Shown here: positions 22,041-33,782 of the stretch, piece after piece | Position numbering within the stretch: position 1 is the stretch's first letter | Layout of the letters: each line of letters starts with the position of its first letter | Assembly (NCBI GenBank): GCA_943704425.1 | Contig: CALSCP010000216.1 | Location: 29,113 to 93,112, forward strand | Direction: 5' to 3' | From: Ministeria vibrans ATCC 50519 | Lineage: Eukaryota; Opisthokonta; Filasterea | Length of the DNA stretch: 64,000 nucleotides | Position numbers and translations under genes: made by a program | Notes under the pieces: generated by a model | Told to the model about the DNA's origin: nothing | Databases searched by the model: none | The model's input: the letters and a program-made list of their open reading frames with translations, nothing else

Positions 22041-25000
22041 ATGTAAGTGTTTGTGAGACGTGATCGACAAGAGAGCCGCCAGAGAGCTCAGCGTCACGCC
22101 CCTTTCCTCTTGCGCTGATGACATGACTTTGGTCGCTGTCTCGTTTCTCTTGACAAACCCTTCGTTTTCCCCCGCCACACACCTCCATCCTACGTATAAT
22201 GGGAAGTTCTGACGCATCGAAGTGGTCGCAAGCGTTAAAATGCGCGGCGCCGTTGAGACGTGCAAAACCTTTGTGTGGGTTGATTTTTCTTTCGCGCTAA
22301 CCACACTCAATATAAAAAGCAAAAGATTTGCACCTTCTCCGTTGTCACCTCTTATGCATTTTTGTGTGTGCCTACTAAGAATCATGAACGCCTCGCTCAA
22401 ATATAAAAAAATCCTTATCTTCTCTCTTTGTTAGGCCTCCCACTCCGAATCCCGTCGCCCATGAGTACAACAAGCCTCTGCCGACACTGGAGACCCCGCC
22501 CGCCTCGCCCTCGGTCAAACAACAGCAGCTGTTGCTGGAGGAGCGCAACCGAGACCTCCTCAAGCTGATGGGCGCCGACGAGGCTCTCGCTTCCAATGTG
22601 CTCGCGCTGTCGGACCTGGTCCTCGTCTACCCCTCGTCGAACAAGGCGACGCGCTATGTGGGCGAAGCGGTTCTTGCGACAGCCAGCAACAGCGAGACAC
22701 GCGCTCGCAACGTTGATGGCGTCGTTGTGGCCGTGCGTAGTCACGAGGTGACGGCCGCCATTGGCGACGCCCTCATTGGCGCCCTTGCCACCGCGCCCTC
22801 GTCGCGCATTTCCGTCTGCATTCCTTCTGCCGCACTTCCTATGATCCTCCCGGCACTTCAAAGTGCTCAGCGACTGCCGGGCGGAGCACCGGTGACGGTG
22901 CACGTTGCCGCCTACAGTGTCAGTGCCGAGTACCGTCGCTTGCGTGATCACGGTGATGTGCTCGTGGCACGCGACGCCGCCCTGCCCATCCTGTGCAGTC
23001 GTTCGGTGCAAGAGGTGCACGATGTGAGCGCCGCTGCCTCTTCGCTTGCCATTGCCACGCGCAGTCCCGTCATCCACTTCTTTGATGCGTCCCTCTTGCA
23101 CGAGTCGACCACCGTGCGCATCCTCACAAAGGCCAACTTGCTGCAACTTCTCAGCGACAACACGGCCCACAGCGCCGCCGAGCAATTCGCACGTTTGCCC
23201 GACCACGTGCCCCGCTACCGTCCTTTTGAGTTTGTGGGCTCACAAGATGCGCGCCACGTCTTGGTTGTGTCGGGCACGGCGGCACTCGCGTCGCAGCATT
23301 GCATTCGCCAGCTCTACATGAACGCAGTGGGCGTTGTGACGGTGCGTCAGGTGCGTCCCTGGAACGCCAAGGCATTTCTCGAGGCACTTCCGGCCACCGT
23401 TGAGCGAGTGACTGTCGTCGATCAACTGCGTCGTGGACAGCGTGGTGCCGCTGCTACTTCAAGTGCGCCCCTCGTGGCCGACGTGCGCGCCACCCTGCGT
23501 AGCGAGGAACACGCCATCTCCGTGGTGTCGGCACTGCTTGGAGGCGATGACTTTGTGCCGGCACACGCCGAAGCACTCTTGCGCACGCCGGATCATGTCG
23601 CACAGCCCGTCGACGTGTCCCAGCTGGCGTCGTCACAGCTGCGCGTCGGCACCGCCAACGCTCTTGCTCAGTGGGTGGTGTGGCACACGGATGCGTTGGC
23701 GAGTCGTGACGACGACGTGGTTCAGCGCGCACTGCAGTCGCTGCATGAGCACTCTGGCATGCACATTACAGCGGGCACTATGTACGACAACGACCTGAGC
23801 GGCCAGGGCGACGTGGTGCGCAGCCACGCGAGCATTGTCGCGCCCCACCGTCACCTGAGCTCGTCCAACGGTGCGTCCACCTACTCCTGCTACGACTGCG
23901 TCTCGGCCGGCTACGTTGCTGTCCATGACATGTCACTCGTGGCGCGCTACGGCGAGCACCTCATTGACGCCCTCAAGATTGGCGGCACTGTTGTGTTTCG
24001 CTGCGCTCACGAGGACGCCGACCAGCTCGAGCGCAGTCTGCCGGCGGCTCTCCGTCGCGTGCTCGCACACAAGGCAGCGGCCGTCTACACCCTCGACACG
24101 TCGGCGGCGCTTGACGACAAGGCACACGCAAACGACCAGTTGCTGTCGGCGCTGCTCGCGCATAGTGGCGTCTCACGTGCCAAGCTGGACGCGTCGCTCG
24201 CCGACCTTCTCGAAGGCGCTCTCGAACAGCTCACCTTTATCAACGTACCCGATCGCTGGCTCACGGCGATCGACGGCGACCACGACGACATTGACGAGGA
24301 GGGCAACGCCTGGCTGCCGCGCGTCACCCTCGCCAACAGTACCACCGTGTTGCCATCGGTCGTGTCCGCTCACTTGCGCACACGAAAACTGCACCAGCAG
24401 CAGGCACAGCTGCTTGAGCGTCACCAGCTGGCCTGGACCATGATGTTTCCCGAGGCGTACGCGTCACACCCCGCATTGCGCCCGCAAGCCAAGAAGCTCT
24501 TTGAGGTGCGCGTTGCCGAGTTCCGTCGTCTCACACCGGACGCGTACGATCGCAATGTGTTCCACCTGGACCTCGACACGAGCGAGGCAAACGTCAGCTA
24601 TGCCATTGGCGATGCGCTCGGCGTCTACGGCCACAACGACGAGGCTCTTGTCGCGGCCTTCCTGCACGACTACGGTCTCGGCGACGGCTCGGAACTGGTC
24701 GCGTACGAGCATGGCGACCGAGGCGAGCGCCAGATCCACTCGCTGCTGCACGTCTTTACACAACTGCTGGATCTACACGGACGCCCTGCCAAGCAGTTCT
24801 ACGAGGCGCTCCTTGACGCTGCAACCACCGACGCCGAACGCACGCTTCTCGAGAATATCCTTGCCAACAAGGACGACGAGTACAAGCGTCGCGTCGCCGA
24901 GACACTAACCTTCGAAGATCTCCTGCGCGAGTTCAAGTCGGCGCGTCTCACGCTCCCTCAGCTACTGCAGCTCATTCCCCCAATCAAACCCCGCCACTAC

Positions 25001-25099
25001 TCCATTGCCAGTGCCCACAGTGTCCACAAGAACAGCATTCATCTGCTGATTGTCACCCACGACTGGACCACGCCCAGTGGAAAGCCCCGCATTGGACAG
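22041..25099 (+). CDS. MET10: Sulfite reductase (NADPH) flavoprotein alpha subunit, MET10-like, 3' truncated
   Basis: The flavoprotein subunit passes electrons from NADPH to the sulfite-reducing hemoprotein. The best start splits the initiator codon: AT at 22041-22042, intron 22043-22434 (GTAAGT...TTAG), then G at 22435. The main exon runs to 25099. The 889 readable residues follow yeast Met10: an N-terminal pyruvate-ferredoxin-oxidoreductase-like region without its catalytic subunits (about residues 45-420), a linker, then the FAD-binding region (about 640-889) with FHLDLDTSEANVSYAIGDAL and the FAD motif RHYSIAS near the end. The NADPH-binding C-terminus, about 150 residues, is missing. The next exon downstream (25228) belongs to pyruvate carboxylase. 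See findings. Confidence 0.85.
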
Positions 25100-25152
25100 G
25101 TAGGATAATAATAATAGTACAATGGGTATTGTTTTTGTTTGTGTGCTGAGCC

Positions 25153-25155
<3 letters not shown>

Positions 25156-25188
<33 letters not shown>
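25156..25188. repeat. Poly-T run of 33 bases at the right edge of the foreign block
   Basis: A long T tract, broken once by C and continuing to 25197, lies between the last sulfite reductase exon (25099) and the first 3' exon of pyruvate carboxylase (25228). It mirrors the poly-C run at 10725-10743 at the other edge. Confidence 0.9.
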
Positions 25189-25227
25189 CTTTTTTTTGTG
25201 TCACTCAAAACGAGTGTGTCTGTGTAG

Positions 25228-28200
25228 GATTTGCGGGTGCCGTCATTTCGCCTTTCTTTGACTCACTTCTGGTCAAAGTGACGGCTCACGCAGACTCCTT
25301 TGACACGTGTCGTCGTCGTCTGCTTCGTGCGCTCACCGAGTTTCGCATTTATGGTGTGACCGTAAGAAGAAACAAATCTGACTGATAGTTTGTTTGTTTG
25401 TTAACATAATGTTTATCTTCCGTTTATCACTAAAATATATATTATTATTATTATTATTATTGTTATTATTATTATTATTATTATTATAATAATTATTTTT
25501 ATATTACTTTACTTTTCTTTTCTTTCTTTCCATATTGATTTTCCCCCTTCTCTTCTCTCTCTCTCTTACTCGCTTAGACCAATCTCGTATTCTTGCAACG
25601 CGTCTTGTCTGACCCTGTGTTTACGGCCGAGCCGGTCACAACCAACTTCCTCGAGAACCGCCCGGGTCTCTTCTTGCCCTACACGCACGACACTGGGTCC
25701 CACAAAACACTCCAATTCCTTGCAGACACCCTCGTCAATGGCCCTCAAATTCCCGGCCAAGTACCAATCTGTGCAAATGATTCATCTACTGAAAACTCGT
25801 TGTGTTTTGACCCGTGTAGCATGGATCTCCGGGCCCTATTCCGCCCCCTCCCACTGCAATTGAGAACGTCGACTTTCCCGTGACCGATGCACCCCCAGTG
25901 GGCCTGCGCCACCTGCTTGACTCTAGCAAAGGCGGCTCACCCGAGAAGTTCTGTGCCGGTATGCGACGCCCATTGGAAGAGAAAGACATTATAATTTGTG
26001 TATTTTTTTTTTCGTGCGTCTGGTATGTAGCGGTGCGTGAGCGCAGTGAGCTGCTGTTCATGGACACGACCTGGCGCGATGCACACCAGTCACTTCTCAT
26101 GACGCGCGTCCGCACCCACGATCTTCTTCGTGTCGCTGCGCACACTGCTCATCTTACTCCCGAGCTGTTTGCGCTGGAGATGTGGGGCGGTGCCACGTTT
26201 GACGTTGCCCTTCGCTTCCTTCACGAGTGCCCTTGGCGTACGTACCTCATCCTCTTCCCTCCCTTCCCCCCAATACTAACCGTTTTTTTGTGGTGCTCAG
26301 AACGCCTGAAGGTCCTCCGCGATCGTGTGAGCAACATTCCCTTCCAGATGCTGCTTCGTGGCTCTAACGCTGTCGGCTACTCGTCTCAGCCTGACAATGT
26401 TGTGCGTGAGTTTGTCAAGCAGGCGCACGCACACGGCATTGACATCTTCCGCGTGTTTGACTCGCTCAATTACGCGCCCAACTTGCGTAGCGGCATTGAT
26501 GCAGTACGCGAGGCGGGTGCCGTGTGTGAAGCATGTCTGTGTTACACGGGCGACGTGAGCGACGACGATGACAGCGACGAGACTCTCGATGCGCCGTCAC
26601 CCCCGTCCTTCTCGCTTGCCTACTTTGTGCAGTTGGCAAGCGAGCTTGTCAAGATGGGCACCCACATCATCGGCATCAAGGACATGGCGGGTCTTCTGCG
26701 CCCTCAAGCTGCTCGAAAGCTGGTATACTGCGCAAATATATAGTAGTTTCATAATAATAATAATTATTATTGTTTCAATTTTTTTTTTCGTAATTTTCAA
26801 GGTTGGAGCATTGCGCCGACGTTTCCCGAAGCATCCCATCCATGTGCACACGCACGACTCGGGCGGCTGGGGCGTGGCCGCGATGCTTGCGGCAGCTGAG
26901 GCAGGTGCTGATGTGGTTGACGGAGCAGTCGACTCGATGAGGTATGATCAGCACGACGTGTGGAAGTGTGCCCTTGCTGTCTGTGACCTTTTGTGACCAT
27001 GTAGCGGCCTGACAAGTCAACCGTCATTGGGGGCAATGCTTGTCTCAACGGAGGGCACTGCGCGTGCGTCAGCTCTGTCGCTGCATGCCGTACAGGAGCT
27101 GTCACGCTACTGGTCCGGTGTGCGCGACCACTACCGCTGCTTCGAGCCCGGTCTCAAGTCTACCTCAAGCGAGGTAGTCCATCATGAAATTCCCGGTACG
27201 ATGAAGTCTGAGAGAGAGGAGGGGGAAAGACACAAAGTGATAGAGAGAGAGAGAGAAGAGGAACACAGAAGGAAACAAAGTGATACAAAAGGAAAGGAAG
27301 GAGGAAGAAGCACAGAGAGAAAAATGACAAAGAGAAAGGAGGGAGAAAGAAACACAAAGAGAAAAATGGAGATAGTTTGAGAGAAAAAACAAATTGAGAG
27401 AGAGAGACAAAGTGGTAGTAGATATGAAACGCGACTGAGAAATGAATGGTTTGGCTGGCACAGGTGGACAGCTGTCGAATCTTTGGTTCCAGTCGCACTC
27501 TCTGGGGCTTGCCGACCGTTGGGATGACATTGTTGCCGCGTACTCGGCCGCTAATAAGCTCTTGGGCAACATCCCCAAGGTCACTCCGTCCAGTAAGGTT
27601 GTCGGTGATTTGGCACAGGTAAAACAGAAAAAAGTTGGAGCCGCCTTCCCTCATTGATCTCTTTGTCTCTTCCTCTTTTTTAAATATTTTTTTGTACCTA
27701 CCAGTTTATGGTACAAAACAACCTGACGGCGGATGCATTTCTTGAGCGAGCTTCAGAGCTGTCTGTGCCCAACTCGGTGATTGACGTACGTGCCAAAAAG
27801 GACGAAAGAGAGAAAGAAAGAGAATGAAGCAAAGTGATCGAGAGGAAAAGGAACCAAATTGATATGTAGATTGCAGAGCGGCTTACAGTGTGATTGTTCT
27901 TTTTAGTTCCTCTCTGGTGGACTAGGCGTGCCTCCTAATGGATTTCCCGAGACCATCACCAAGGCCCTGGCAACTGGGGGGTCGGAGGGTGTGCAGTCGG
28001 CCGCGCAGCGCAAAGCGGTGCCACTGGACTTGGCAAAGCGACTGGTCGAGCTGAAGAAGAAGCACGGTAATTGGGTGTCGCTTTTGGACGCCCTCTCGTC
28101 TGCTTTCTATCCGGACGTGTTTGATGAGTTTGCCGCGCATCGCAATCAGTATGGCGACATATCGACGCTGCCAACACACCTTCTGTTGAAGAAGATGGTC

Positions 28201-28776
28201 ATTGGCCAGAGTGTCACGGTCAAATTGGGCACTAAAGACGCAGACGTACCAATCAAAGACTATCTTTCATACCTACACCTATTCATGCGACTTTTTCTTA
28301 ATTTCTTTATTCAGATTTCATTGCTTGGCTTTGGCGACAGTGTCAAGGTGGACGGGCGTCGGGACGTGTTCTTTGAGTTCAATGGCGAGACCATGTGCGT
28401 GTCGGCGTTGGACCGTCACGCAGATGCAGTGCAGGAGCAGAGGCGCAAGGCGAGCGCAAGTGTTGTGGGTGAGGTGGGCGCGCCCTTGGCCGGCATGGTC
28501 GTCAACGTGCGTGTCCTCGAGGGCTCCCATGTCACTGCCGGCGACCCCATTGTTGTGCTTGCTGCCATGAAAATCGAACTTGTCGTCAAGTCTCCTGTGA
28601 CTGGGTACGTCATGAAATGTGTGACAGCCTATTGAATCGTACTCATTGCTTTTATTGTTATTTTTTTTTTGACTTGGTGCTTTAGAACGGTTCGCCAGCT
28701 GTTTGCGGTCACTGGCGATTCGCTCAATTCAAATGACCTCATTGCCATCATTGCAAACGATGAGGTCAAAGTGTGA
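25228..28776 (+). CDS. PC: Pyruvate carboxylase, 3' half (carboxyltransferase and biotin carrier domains)
   Basis: Twelve exons continue the gene begun at 8583: 25228-25361, 25578-25760, 25820-25958, 26031-26237, 26301-26722, 26802-26941, 27005-27195, 27464-27618, 27705-27785, 27907-28245, 28315-28604, 28686-28776. The first starts in the phase needed by the exon ending at 10695 and rebuilds the [11 protein letters not shown] junction. Landmarks are the carboxyltransferase start [34 protein letters not shown], the metal-binding [11 protein letters not shown], and the biotinyl lysine in [15 protein letters not shown]. The enzyme carboxylates pyruvate to oxaloacetate for anaplerosis. Stop TGA at 28774-28776. 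Introns hold GA- and TTA-rich arrays (about 25441-25500 and 27205-27420). Confidence 0.95.
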
Positions 28777-28875
28777 AGTGCAAAAGCAATGCGTGCGAGT
28801 GAAGAACGACAGAAAATTTCAAATTTCAAACAGAAGTTAGGCAATGTGGTATTCAGTCAATTACAATTAGAAAAG

Positions 28876-30575
28876 TTAGGGACAAGTGCCCCAGATAGGG
28901 CGCGGAAGGGACCACTGCAACGCACTCGTGTCAACTGTCAAACAGAAAAGGAGGGGGAAAGAATAGGGAGAGAAGTTAACAACACAGGAGCGATAATAAT
29001 TTCATAATAATAATAATAATAATAATAATTATTATTATTATTATAAAGAGTAGTGGTACAGTTCGTTGGTTCTTCGCCGATTGCACTGACACACCAGGAG
29101 GATATATCCTGATTGAATGCACTGAATTGGAACATATTGTCCATGTTCAGTACCTAAATAGATTCTAAAGTGAGTGGAACAGGTTTAGAGTACTGATTGG
29201 CTTACATTGCGCACATCCCAAGAGCCGATAGGGTGATTGAACGACAGTGCAATGTTAAACATACTCTCCATATTCACAACCTACAGAATATAATAAAAAA
29301 AGAAAGACAGACCAAAAGCGCACAACGTCAAGCGTACTTGACTGACTTCCCAATGATCGAGCGGCTGATTGAATGCAATCGCATCCTGAAACATTGCCTC
29401 CATAAACATCACCTTTGAACACACACACACACACACACACAAATACATACACATTTGACAGTCAGTCAACAGAATAATCCTGCACACACGGAAGGTGCTG
29501 AATGTGTCCTACTGAGTGTGTGTCGAGGAAGAGTGGTTGGTTAAACTTGGATGCAGAGCGGAACATCCATCGCATATCCGTCACCTGGCAGACCAAAAAC
29601 ACTCAGAGTGAGTGCATTGCATTCACAAACTCAACCACAATGAACTGAAAATTGAAAAACCAATGACAAAAATCACACCTTCGATGTGTCCCAATTTGTC
29701 AATGTTTGATTAAAATCTGAAGCCAAATAAAAAAGATACGACATATCCGTCACCTAAACCAGACACGATGAGGGCACGAACGTCGAACGTGAAGAGACTC
29801 TCAAGAAGTCCATATGAATTGTCAGTGTGCAAATTGTGAAAGGCGCATATACCTGGCTCACATCCCACGCATCCAGATTGCCTGTTGCGCCTACACCCGT
29901 CAGACGGAATGCCCGACTGAGTGTGTGTGTACCCGTCAGGTCAAGTGCATCTGTCGCAAGGATCTCCAAATTGGCTGCACCATCAAAGTAGGCACTGTTG
30001 TTGCCCAGACGAAGGGGTCCCCACTGCAGGACCGTCAGCAGCTTGAGCTTGTCACCGGCATCCGCAAATCGCCAACCCTCAATGCGGCCCATCATCACGA
30101 CGGTGTACTCTCCTGGCGAGTCATACGAGTGCAGCACTGCTGCATTGTCGTGCGCCGTAATGCGGTCGTGTGTTCCGTCTCCCCACCACACTGTGAAGTT
30201 GTACGTGCCCATCGCCTCGAGAGGCAGCCGAATCTGGTTTGCGGCAGACGAGGACGCCGACGTCATTCTCGTGTCCCACGTCGAATTAAACGAGGAGGAC
30301 GTGGTCGTAGTGTGTGTAGCACACGAGCACGCGGCCGCCTGCGCCTCAAGCTGGCGGATTTTCGCCTTGAGCTGGACAAGCGCCGAGTTGAGCTCGGTTG
30401 AGGTCAAGACGCGTTCGCCGCTGACTAACAGTGCGCCGTCGACGACAATGGAGCGATTGAAAGCGGGAGCGAGCACGATGTCTCCGTCGACATTGTACAC
30501 ACTAACCCCTTGCCCAAGTGCATGTACAAACAGGACACAGCACAAGAGCGAAGGGAGTCGAAACTGAATCATCAT
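28876..30575 (-). CDS. Secreted BspA-like (DUF285) repeat protein
   Basis: Seven minus-strand exons: 29853-30575, 29679-29753, 29513-29584, 29338-29412, 29206-29280, 29060-29153, 28876-28934. The protein starts with a signal peptide (MMIQFRLPSLLCCVLFVHA), has a short coiled coil, then the domain with FTVWWGDGTHDRI and SYDSPGEYTVVM typical of these proteins. It continues as leucine-rich-like repeats of the type DMSYLFYLASDFNQTLTNWD and ends RPIWGTCP, the family's usual finish. Exons two to five are 72-75 nt, phase 0, and each encodes one 24-25-residue repeat. Such proteins are cell-surface or secreted and expanded in many protists and bacteria. Ligand unknown. The exact donor of the third exon is less certain. 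Confidence 0.85.
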
Positions 30576-30723
30576 AATAATAAGATGAATAATAATAATA
30601 ATAATAATAATAATTATTATTAATTTTTAATTTTAATTTTTAATTTTAAAACTTAACAATCATGCAGCTGTGTATTACAATACTAATAATTACTATGTTA
30701 TTATTATTATTATTATAATTATA

Positions 30724-30783
<60 letters not shown>

Positions 30784-30913
30784 GTTATTGTTATTATTAT
30801 TATTATTTTTATTTCTCTCGATTCTCCATTTATTTCTTATTATTATTATTATTATTTCTCTCGATTCTCCATTTATTTCTTATTATTATTATTATTATTA
30901 TTATAATTATTTT
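30576..30913. repeat. TTA microsatellite block with two copies of a CTCTCGATTCTCCATTTATT unit
   Basis: Long TAA/TTA arrays (about 30589-30613, 30695-30810, 30837-30910) surround two direct copies of a unit with CTCTCGATTCTCCATTTATT, at about 30814-30838 and 30856-30880. The unit resembles the 3' end of the dispersed repeat copies A-C. It lies upstream of the BspA-like gene. Confidence 0.8.
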
Positions 30914-31023
30914 AATATTAATGATATGACGCCTTCTTATTCTTATTTATTAATAATGTTATACTTCAATCTTTTGTCTGTCTTCATTTACATTACGTCT
31001 TCTTATTACATCGCGCAGAGGCA

Positions 31024-31182
31024 ATGGAATTCGTACGAGGACCTAAGAGGGTGATACTCAAAAGGCGATTTACAAACGAGAGTACCGAGTATGAACCGAG
31101 CATTTATCGAGACGTTGATCTCCTACCTGCGAAGAGATTGCCGCGAGCGCCAAAAGCTATCTGGTATTCTTATTCTTTTTGA
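31024..31182 (+). CDS. Possible small or partial ORF, 52 residues
   Basis: An ATG-started frame with non-repetitive, Arg/Lys-rich composition lies in an otherwise TTA-rich spacer. It reaches a TGA at 31180-31182. An alternative reading has a donor-like GTATTC inside it. It matches nothing I know. It may be a first exon, a gene remnant or chance. Confidence 0.2.
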   Translation: MEFVRGPKRVILKRRFTNESTEYEPSIYRDVDLLPAKRLPRAPKAIWYSYSF

Positions 31183-31308
31183 TACGCATCGACTTTTTTT
31201 TTTGGATACTTCTTCTTTTTCGATGAGCTTTAGGTTTCGTCCCGTAAGTCATCGTAAAACTCCCGCTACGTCCACTGAATAGTATAATATAGTACATTTA
31301 ATTATTGG

Positions 31309-33595
31309 TTACATTTGCATTCGCCTCTGAAAGTAGGCAAGCAAAAGATCCTCTGTGATCACAGGCTCAGCATGCTACAACAACAAACACACACAATTAG
31401 CACACGCAAAATGGATACACTACAGTCTTTACCAATAATTCTTGGTCAATCTGGTGAAGTAGCACATCTGCATTCGACATGGCCTGCTCAACAGTCGCAG
31501 AAAACTACGAAAAAAAAAAAAAAGACCCCATAAGTACACGAGAAAATTAGAGCCCCATAGGTTCGTACTTGAAGTTTTTGGGTGACCCACGAAAACATGG
31601 CAACGGCGAGGGTCTCCCAGGAGGAGCAGGACACGTCGGCAAAAGAGTGGCGGACATGGTCGACAATGTGTGCAAAGAGGGCAAAGGTGCCGGAGCGCAT
31701 GGCACGCGCCAGGATGTGGCGCTGGATGGCGTCGGAAGGATTGTGCGGTGCAGGGGTGGTGTCGGAGGTTGCAGTGGTCGCAGGTGGACCGGTGCCCTCG
31801 CTATGTAAAAACAAGCAGGTGTAAGTCGACAACGATGCACAATTTTAATGAAATGAGCTTACAGTAAATTGAGCTGCGCAGTGAGTGCGGCAATTTCTTC
31901 CGTCTGCGCCTCTCTCTTGCGGAGCATAATGCGGATGAGGTCGGCGGCCGAGTGCAACACAGCGGCCTGGCTCATCTTGGCAGCGCCTCCCTCGTTGGGC
32001 AGCTTCTTCTTGAGCTCGGCAATGACGACAGGAACACTGGCGCGACCGCGCGGGAGGTCAATGGACTGGCTGGGGATGTTGGAGTCCAGGTCGGTGGAGG
32101 AGCGGTGATGATGGTGGTGCGGTGGGTTTTGGTGCTGGTGCTGAAGGGAGGAAGCGGAAGAGGAAGAAGAGGGTGAGATGGCAACTGCTGCTGCTGTTGT
32201 TGTCATTGTTGCTGCTGCTGCTGCTGCTGCTGTGGTCGTGGGTGGTGCCGGAGTGTGACTCGGAGGGATATCGCGGGAGAACACGTCCAAGGGGAGTGCA
32301 GCAGCCACAGCAGTGCCGGCGGGTGGGTGTGAGTAGGGAAAGGCGTAGTCGGGCAGTGGGTGGGTGGCTACAACCAGAGGGTTGAGCGATGCCTGAAGGA
32401 GCTGTGCGTCGGACATGGCAGCGGCAAAGGCAGTCGCCGCAAACCCATATGCAGGTGGTGTGGGGTGGGTGCTTAGTGTCGCGTCTAAAGAGGTGTCGTC
32501 CGGCGATGTATCTGAGAGGTGGTGTGCACGCGGTTGAAGTTGCTCATGATGATATTGCTGTTGATGTTGTTGTTGCTGTTGTTGCTCGTGTTGTTGATAG
32601 CTGTGTTGCGGATGATACCGTGTGCGCGAGGATGTGCCATGCACTGTGGTGAAGAGTGTGTCGGCAATGTCGTCGATTTCCATGTCGTGGTCAAAGCGAT
32701 AGGGCTCGGCAGCCAGGGGTGTTGCAAGCAACTGCGTGACAGCGTCCTGGACATCTTCGAATCCGGTCCATAACGCGTCGTTGGGCGCTGGCAATCGTCC
32801 CTTCATGAGATTGACACATAGTCGCTGTTTCCAAAAACGACGACAGCGCAAGTAGTCGTCCGTCACCGACGTCTCTTTGCGCTCCCAATAGTTACCCTCA
32901 AGAATTGCAGCTCGCACAGGAATCTTGGCTCCTCGTTTAGGGCCTTCGGGAAGACCGAATTGAACAAACTTGGTCGGTCGCTTGAGATGCTGTCAATGTA
33001 CAGTGACAAACAAAGAGAGTGCGAGAGAGAGAGAGTCGGTGAGAGGAGAGCAGAAGAGGAATACATTACTGCTGCTTCACAGCGGCTGCATGTACCTTCC
33101 ACATGTACCATGCGCGCCAGATGGCATTGTCAAGGCGCTTTTTGTCTCCTACGGTTCGCAGTCAGGCACACGAGTCAGGATCAGTTGCATATTCACTCGC
33201 ACTCTCTCGCACTCTCTTGCACTCGCCGTACTCTTGTCGGCGTCCGACCCCTGCGCGCGAGAGAATCGCTTCCAGCTGCGGTAAGTGGGGGAGAGCAGAC
33301 GAAGCGGTGAGAGTCGGACAGGACGAGAGAGACAAAGGAACACACAACGACAATTAATCCGTTTGGCGCACTCTGCTCACTCAGCAACGCGACAAGGAGT
33401 CGACGGCGTACCTTGGGCCGTGATTGACCGTTTCCGACGCGTACTCCAGCGTCATGTGGCGGAACAGCTGCAGTGGGAGGCAGTGAGCAGTGCATCAGTA
33501 CACTCTCGGCTGAGCTGCCAAGACCATCTCACCTCGACAAACGAATTGTCCGTTTTTGGTGTGCCCGTCGACGCCGCCGCCATCGTTGCATCCAT
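31309..33595 (-). CDS. MLXIP: Mondo-family (MondoA/ChREBP-like) transcription factor with C-terminal bHLH-like and DCD regions
   Basis: Eight minus-strand exons join in phase to 567 residues: 33533-33595, 33412-33467, 33232-33275, 33096-33148, 31863-32980, 31569-31800, 31433-31504, 31309-31374. The N-terminus has Mondo conserved-region hallmarks: LFRHMTLEYAS, KKRLDNAIWRAWYMWK, LEGNYWERKE followed by FWKQRL, and DIADTLFTTV. A Gln/His/Ala/Ser-rich middle follows. Near residue 400 comes a helix-loop-helix and zipper (VIAELKKKLPN ... KMSQAAVLHSAADLIRIML, then heptad Leu). The end resembles the Mondo dimerisation and cytoplasmic-localisation domain. In animals these factors with MLX bind ChoRE elements and respond to glucose-6-phosphate. 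The canonical basic region (H-E-R-R) before helix 1 is not visible, so DNA binding is doubtful. Confidence 0.85.
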
Positions 33596-33782
33596 ATTCA
33601 AGTCGTGAGGATGCTCAGACATCGACACGACGTACGATGAATATTTCTAATTTTCTATCAAGTCGATTAAAATTTCCCAGATCAAGTATCAACAGTTTTA
33701 GTTTGTTTTACTCTCATCTCAGGTCGCCCGGTCGCTCCGCATCGTCCGACTTGCCGCGCCGTCACGTCGCCCCGGAGTCCCC
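33596..33782. promoter_or_regulatory. Divergent region, Mondo factor and membrane protein
   Basis: 187 bp separate the two ATG codons. An acceptor-like CAG at 33718-33720 and an upstream ATG at 33639 leave open that the membrane-protein gene starts with an exon in here. No motif recognised. Confidence 0.4.

Noticed and set aside
22415-23206. Long minus-strand frame opposite the sulfite reductase
   Set aside because: It is an antisense shadow of a GC-rich coding exon; no splice or family support.
31091-31282. Second plus-strand frame overlapping the 31024 ORF
   Set aside because: It overlaps in another frame, ends in low-complexity sequence and shows no similarity; at most one of the two could be real.
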